From the NCBI GenBank assembly GCA_036501535.1, contig DASYAE010000274.1:1-7735 (forward strand): a stretch of DNA of 7,735 bases, given 5' to 3'. The notes beneath the pieces were generated by a model that did no database searches, had not been told where the DNA came from, and was given only the letters and a program-made list of their open reading frames with translations. The DNA is from DASYAE01 sp036501535. GTDB lineage: Bacteria > Actinomycetota > Actinomycetes > Streptomycetales > Catenulisporaceae. A program made the translations under genes and the position numbers. Numbering within the stretch: position 1 is the stretch's first letter; each line of letters opens with the position of its first letter. Positions 6,008 to 7,735 of the stretch are shown here, piece by piece.

Positions 6008-6010
6008 CAG

Positions 6011-6955
6011 ATGGAAGCGGTTCGCCTGCCGCAGGCCCGCGTGTACTCGACCCACGGGGTCGACGACGACGTGAGCCGATGGGAGCGGCACAACGCCGAG
6101 GAGCTGATCGCGCTCGCCTGCGACGTCCCCGCCGAGGGTTTCCGGGCGCTCGAAGTCAACCTCGACCTGCCGCAGGCCAGGCTCGCTCTCGTCCGCGGCA
6201 CGTCCCACTCCGTCACCCGTTCGGCGCCCCTCATCGAGGAGACGTCGGCGCGCTCGATCGCCGTCTACGCCGCGTTGCGCGGCGAGGCCGTCTTCGAGCA
6301 GGCGGGCCGGAAGCGGCTGATCCGCCCGGGCCAGATCGTCGTCTGCGACCCGGACAAGCCGTTCGTGCGCGGCTTCGGCCACGGCCTCGAGGAGCTGGCG
6401 ATCACGGTGCCGTGGCCGCGCTTCGAGGCGGTCTCCGGCGTCGCCGGGCTCGAGGCGCCGATCGTGGTCGACGCCGGCCGCGGCGGCAACCCGTACGGCA
6501 CCGCGCTGGCCCGGCTGGTCAGGCTGGCGCTGCGCCGGGAGGCCGCGGTGCCCGCAGACGACGAGCTCGTGGTCGAGCTGATATCGATGCTGGTCGCGGG
6601 AGATCGCGCAGATCTCACCCTGGCCCATCGAGCCGCCGCGAAGGCGTTCATCGAGGAGAACCTCACCGACCCGGGGCTCGGCGCCGTGGAGGTCGCCGCC
6701 GCCACGGGGATAAGCGAGCGCCACCTCTCCCGCGTTTTCGCCGAGACCGGCCAGAGCGTTCCCCAGTACATCCTGGCGCGTCGCCTCGATGCCGCACATA
6801 GCCGCCTCACCAGCAGCGATGCAGCGACGTTGCGGACCGTCGACGTGGCTCAGGCGTGGGGGTTCACCTCCCCGGCCTACTTCTCGCAGGCATTCCGCAA
6901 GCGCTTCGGCGAGACCGCCGGCGCCGTGCGCCGCACCTCCTACCTAGGCTCGTAG
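6011..6955 (+). CDS. AraC/XylS-family transcriptional regulator, likely activator of the hydroquinone operon
   Basis: This 314-residue regulator has an N-terminal ligand-sensing domain (about residues 15-190) of the kind common in actinobacterial AraC proteins, containing SRWERHNAEELIAL and the strand-rich IRPGQIVVCDPDKPF. The C-terminal AraC DNA-binding domain (about 207-310) has two helix-turn-helix units. The first is around VAAATGISERHLSRVF. The second is around VAQAWGFTSPAYFSQAFRKRFG, where the GF-S-YFSQAFRKRFG signature is highly typical. It acts in the cytoplasm as a DNA-binding protein. It follows the catabolic operon by 72 bp on the same strand, so local control in response to an aromatic inducer is the natural inference. 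Known precedent: NphR of Rhodococcus is an AraC-type regulator of 4-nitrophenol oxidation, whereas proteobacterial pnp operons use LysR proteins. The 3' end overlaps the convergent acetyltransferase gene by 16 bp. Family assignment is very secure; target and inducer are inferred. Confidence 0.93.
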   Translation: MEAVRLPQARVYSTHGVDDDVSRWERHNAEELIALACDVPAEGFRALEVNLDLPQARLALVRGTSHSVTRSAPLIEETSARSIAVYAALRGEAVFEQAGRKRLIRPGQIVVCDPDKPFVRGFGHGLEELAITVPWPRFEAVSGVAGLEAPIVVDAGRGGNPYGTALARLVRLALRREAAVPADDELVVELISMLVAGDRADLTLAHRAAAKAFIEENLTDPGLGAVEVAAATGISERHLSRVFAETGQSVPQYILARRLDAAHSRLTSSDAATLRTVDVAQAWGFTSPAYFSQAFRKRFGETAGAVRRTSYLGS

Positions 6956-7731
6956 TTGTACGGGGTGGTGCTGCTGAGGTTCCGGAACCCGAGCCGGGCG
7001 AGGATGGGCCGGCTGTCGTCCGAGGCGTCCACCTGGAGGAACCGGCAGCCGCGTTCGGCGGCGAGCGCCGCCCGGTACGCGACGGTCGCACGGTAGACGC
7101 CCTTGCCGCGCCATTCCGGGACGGTGCCGCCGCCCCAGAGGCTGGCGAAGTCGGTGCCTTCGCTGAACTCCATGCGGGCCGAGCAGATCGCCCGGTCCCC
7201 GGCGAGCACGACAAGCGCGGTAAGCGTCTCGGGGCTGTGCTCGGCCCGGTGGAGCATCTCCCGCTCGAGGCGCGGCGCGGGCGTGCCAAAGGCCTGGTCG
7301 TGCGCCTCGAACATCAGGCGCACGCCGGTCACGTCCGTTACCGGCTCGATCCGCACGCCCTCGGGGAGCACCGGCTCGGTCGGCAGCCCGGCGACCTCCG
7401 CGACCATCAGCGCCTCGCGTGCTTCGGCCCGGAAACCGGCCTTGACCAGGCGCTCGCCGAGGTCGGCAGGCCGGTCGTGCCCGTAGAGCTTCCACTCGAA
7501 CTCGCGGCCGAGCGCGGTGAAGTGCTCCACCTGCGCGGCGATCTCGACATCCGCAGTCTGCTCGTCGAGGTCCGACCAGATCACGCCGCACCAGCCGCCG
7601 TCGCCGGTCGCGATGTGCCGCATGACGCGGCCGGTGTTCTCGACGAGGTCGTCCGGATGGTCGCCGCGGAACTCGCGGCGCAGCTGACGGTCGAACAGTC
7701 CGAGCAATTCAATGCTGTCCACGCGGCGCAT
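6940..7731 (-). CDS. GNAT-family N-acetyltransferase
   Basis: This 263-residue protein has a C-terminal GNAT domain (about residues 125-260) that would transfer an acetyl group from acetyl-CoA to an unidentified amine. The acetyl-CoA-binding motif A is seen in VPEWRGKGVYRA, with Arg208-Gly209-Lys210-Gly211, preceded by an acidic/hydrophobic strand (FASLWGGGTV). A later strand FLQVDAS and ILARLGFRN match the closing part of the fold. The first 110 residues (EWKLYGHDRPADLGERLVKAGF) resemble a degenerate second GNAT-like half, so it may be a tandem-GNAT protein. The ATG at 7731 lies only four bases from the window edge, so an upstream start cannot be excluded and no ribosome binding site can be seen. 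It is convergent with the regulator gene and overlaps its last 16 bp. Nothing links it to the hydroquinone pathway. Substrate unknown. Confidence 0.85.
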   Translation of the reverse strand: MRRVDSIELLGLFDRQLRREFRGDHPDDLVENTGRVMRHIATGDGGWCGVIWSDLDEQTADVEIAAQVEHFTALGREFEWKLYGHDRPADLGERLVKAGFRAEAREALMVAEVAGLPTEPVLPEGVRIEPVTDVTGVRLMFEAHDQAFGTPAPRLEREMLHRAEHSPETLTALVVLAGDRAICSARMEFSEGTDFASLWGGGTVPEWRGKGVYRATVAYRAALAAERGCRFLQVDASDDSRPILARLGFRNLSSTTPYNYEPR

Positions 7732-7735
7732 GCTA

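Noticed and set aside
5999..6010. GTG start four codons upstream for the AraC regulator
   Set aside because: It overlaps the GGAGGAG ribosome binding site that serves the ATG at 6011.
4940..6799. 619-residue open frame on the - strand spanning chqB and the regulator
   Set aside because: It crosses two well-supported genes and an intergenic region, and has low-complexity shadow composition.
5992..6801. 269-residue + strand frame overlapping the AraC gene
   Set aside because: It is an Arg/Gly-rich shadow frame; the AraC helix-turn-helix motifs lie in the other frame.

Overview
The window is GC-rich (around 70% by eye), its codons end almost always in G or C, and its genes are tightly packed. 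That points to an actinobacterium, although no taxon-specific marker is present. A short luciferase-like protein, an AraC-type regulator and a convergent GNAT acetyltransferase also fit an actinobacterial chromosome. The genus cannot be told from the sequence.

The core (895-5938, + strand) is a five-gene catabolic operon for the lower pathway of hydroquinone and hydroxyquinol. In order it encodes the small and large subunits of two-subunit hydroquinone 1,2-dioxygenase (HapC/HapD, also called PnpC/PnpD), 4-hydroxymuconic semialdehyde dehydrogenase, maleylacetate reductase and hydroxyquinol 1,2-dioxygenase. Hydroquinone is cleaved to 4-hydroxymuconic semialdehyde and oxidised to maleylacetate. 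Hydroxyquinol is cleaved directly to maleylacetate. The shared reductase then makes beta-ketoadipate for central metabolism. The diagnostic residues of all four enzymes are present, including the unusual His/Asn/Glu/His iron site of the large dioxygenase subunit. As I recall it, this gene order matches the proteobacterial 4-nitrophenol pnpCDEFG operons, but here it sits in actinobacterial-looking DNA with an AraC rather than a LysR regulator.

Upstream (1-148) is an AT-richer leader with an 11-bp-period direct repeat. Next comes a 200-residue gene (149-751) that looks like a luciferase-like monooxygenase with its central barrel missing. A 143-bp gap with two small inverted repeats (752-894) precedes the operon. 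Downstream, a 72-bp gap holding a plausible promoter leads into the AraC-family regulator (6011-6955), the likely controller of the operon. Its 3' end overlaps by 16 bp a convergent GNAT acetyltransferase gene (6940-7731, - strand) that appears unrelated to the pathway.

No peripheral enzyme that would make hydroquinone or hydroxyquinol (nitrophenol or other phenol monooxygenase, quinone reductase, Baeyer-Villiger enzyme) lies in the window, so the natural growth substrate is not defined here. I found no RNA genes, insertion sequences, CRISPR arrays or convincing rho-independent terminators, and no gene-free stretch exceeds 300 bases.
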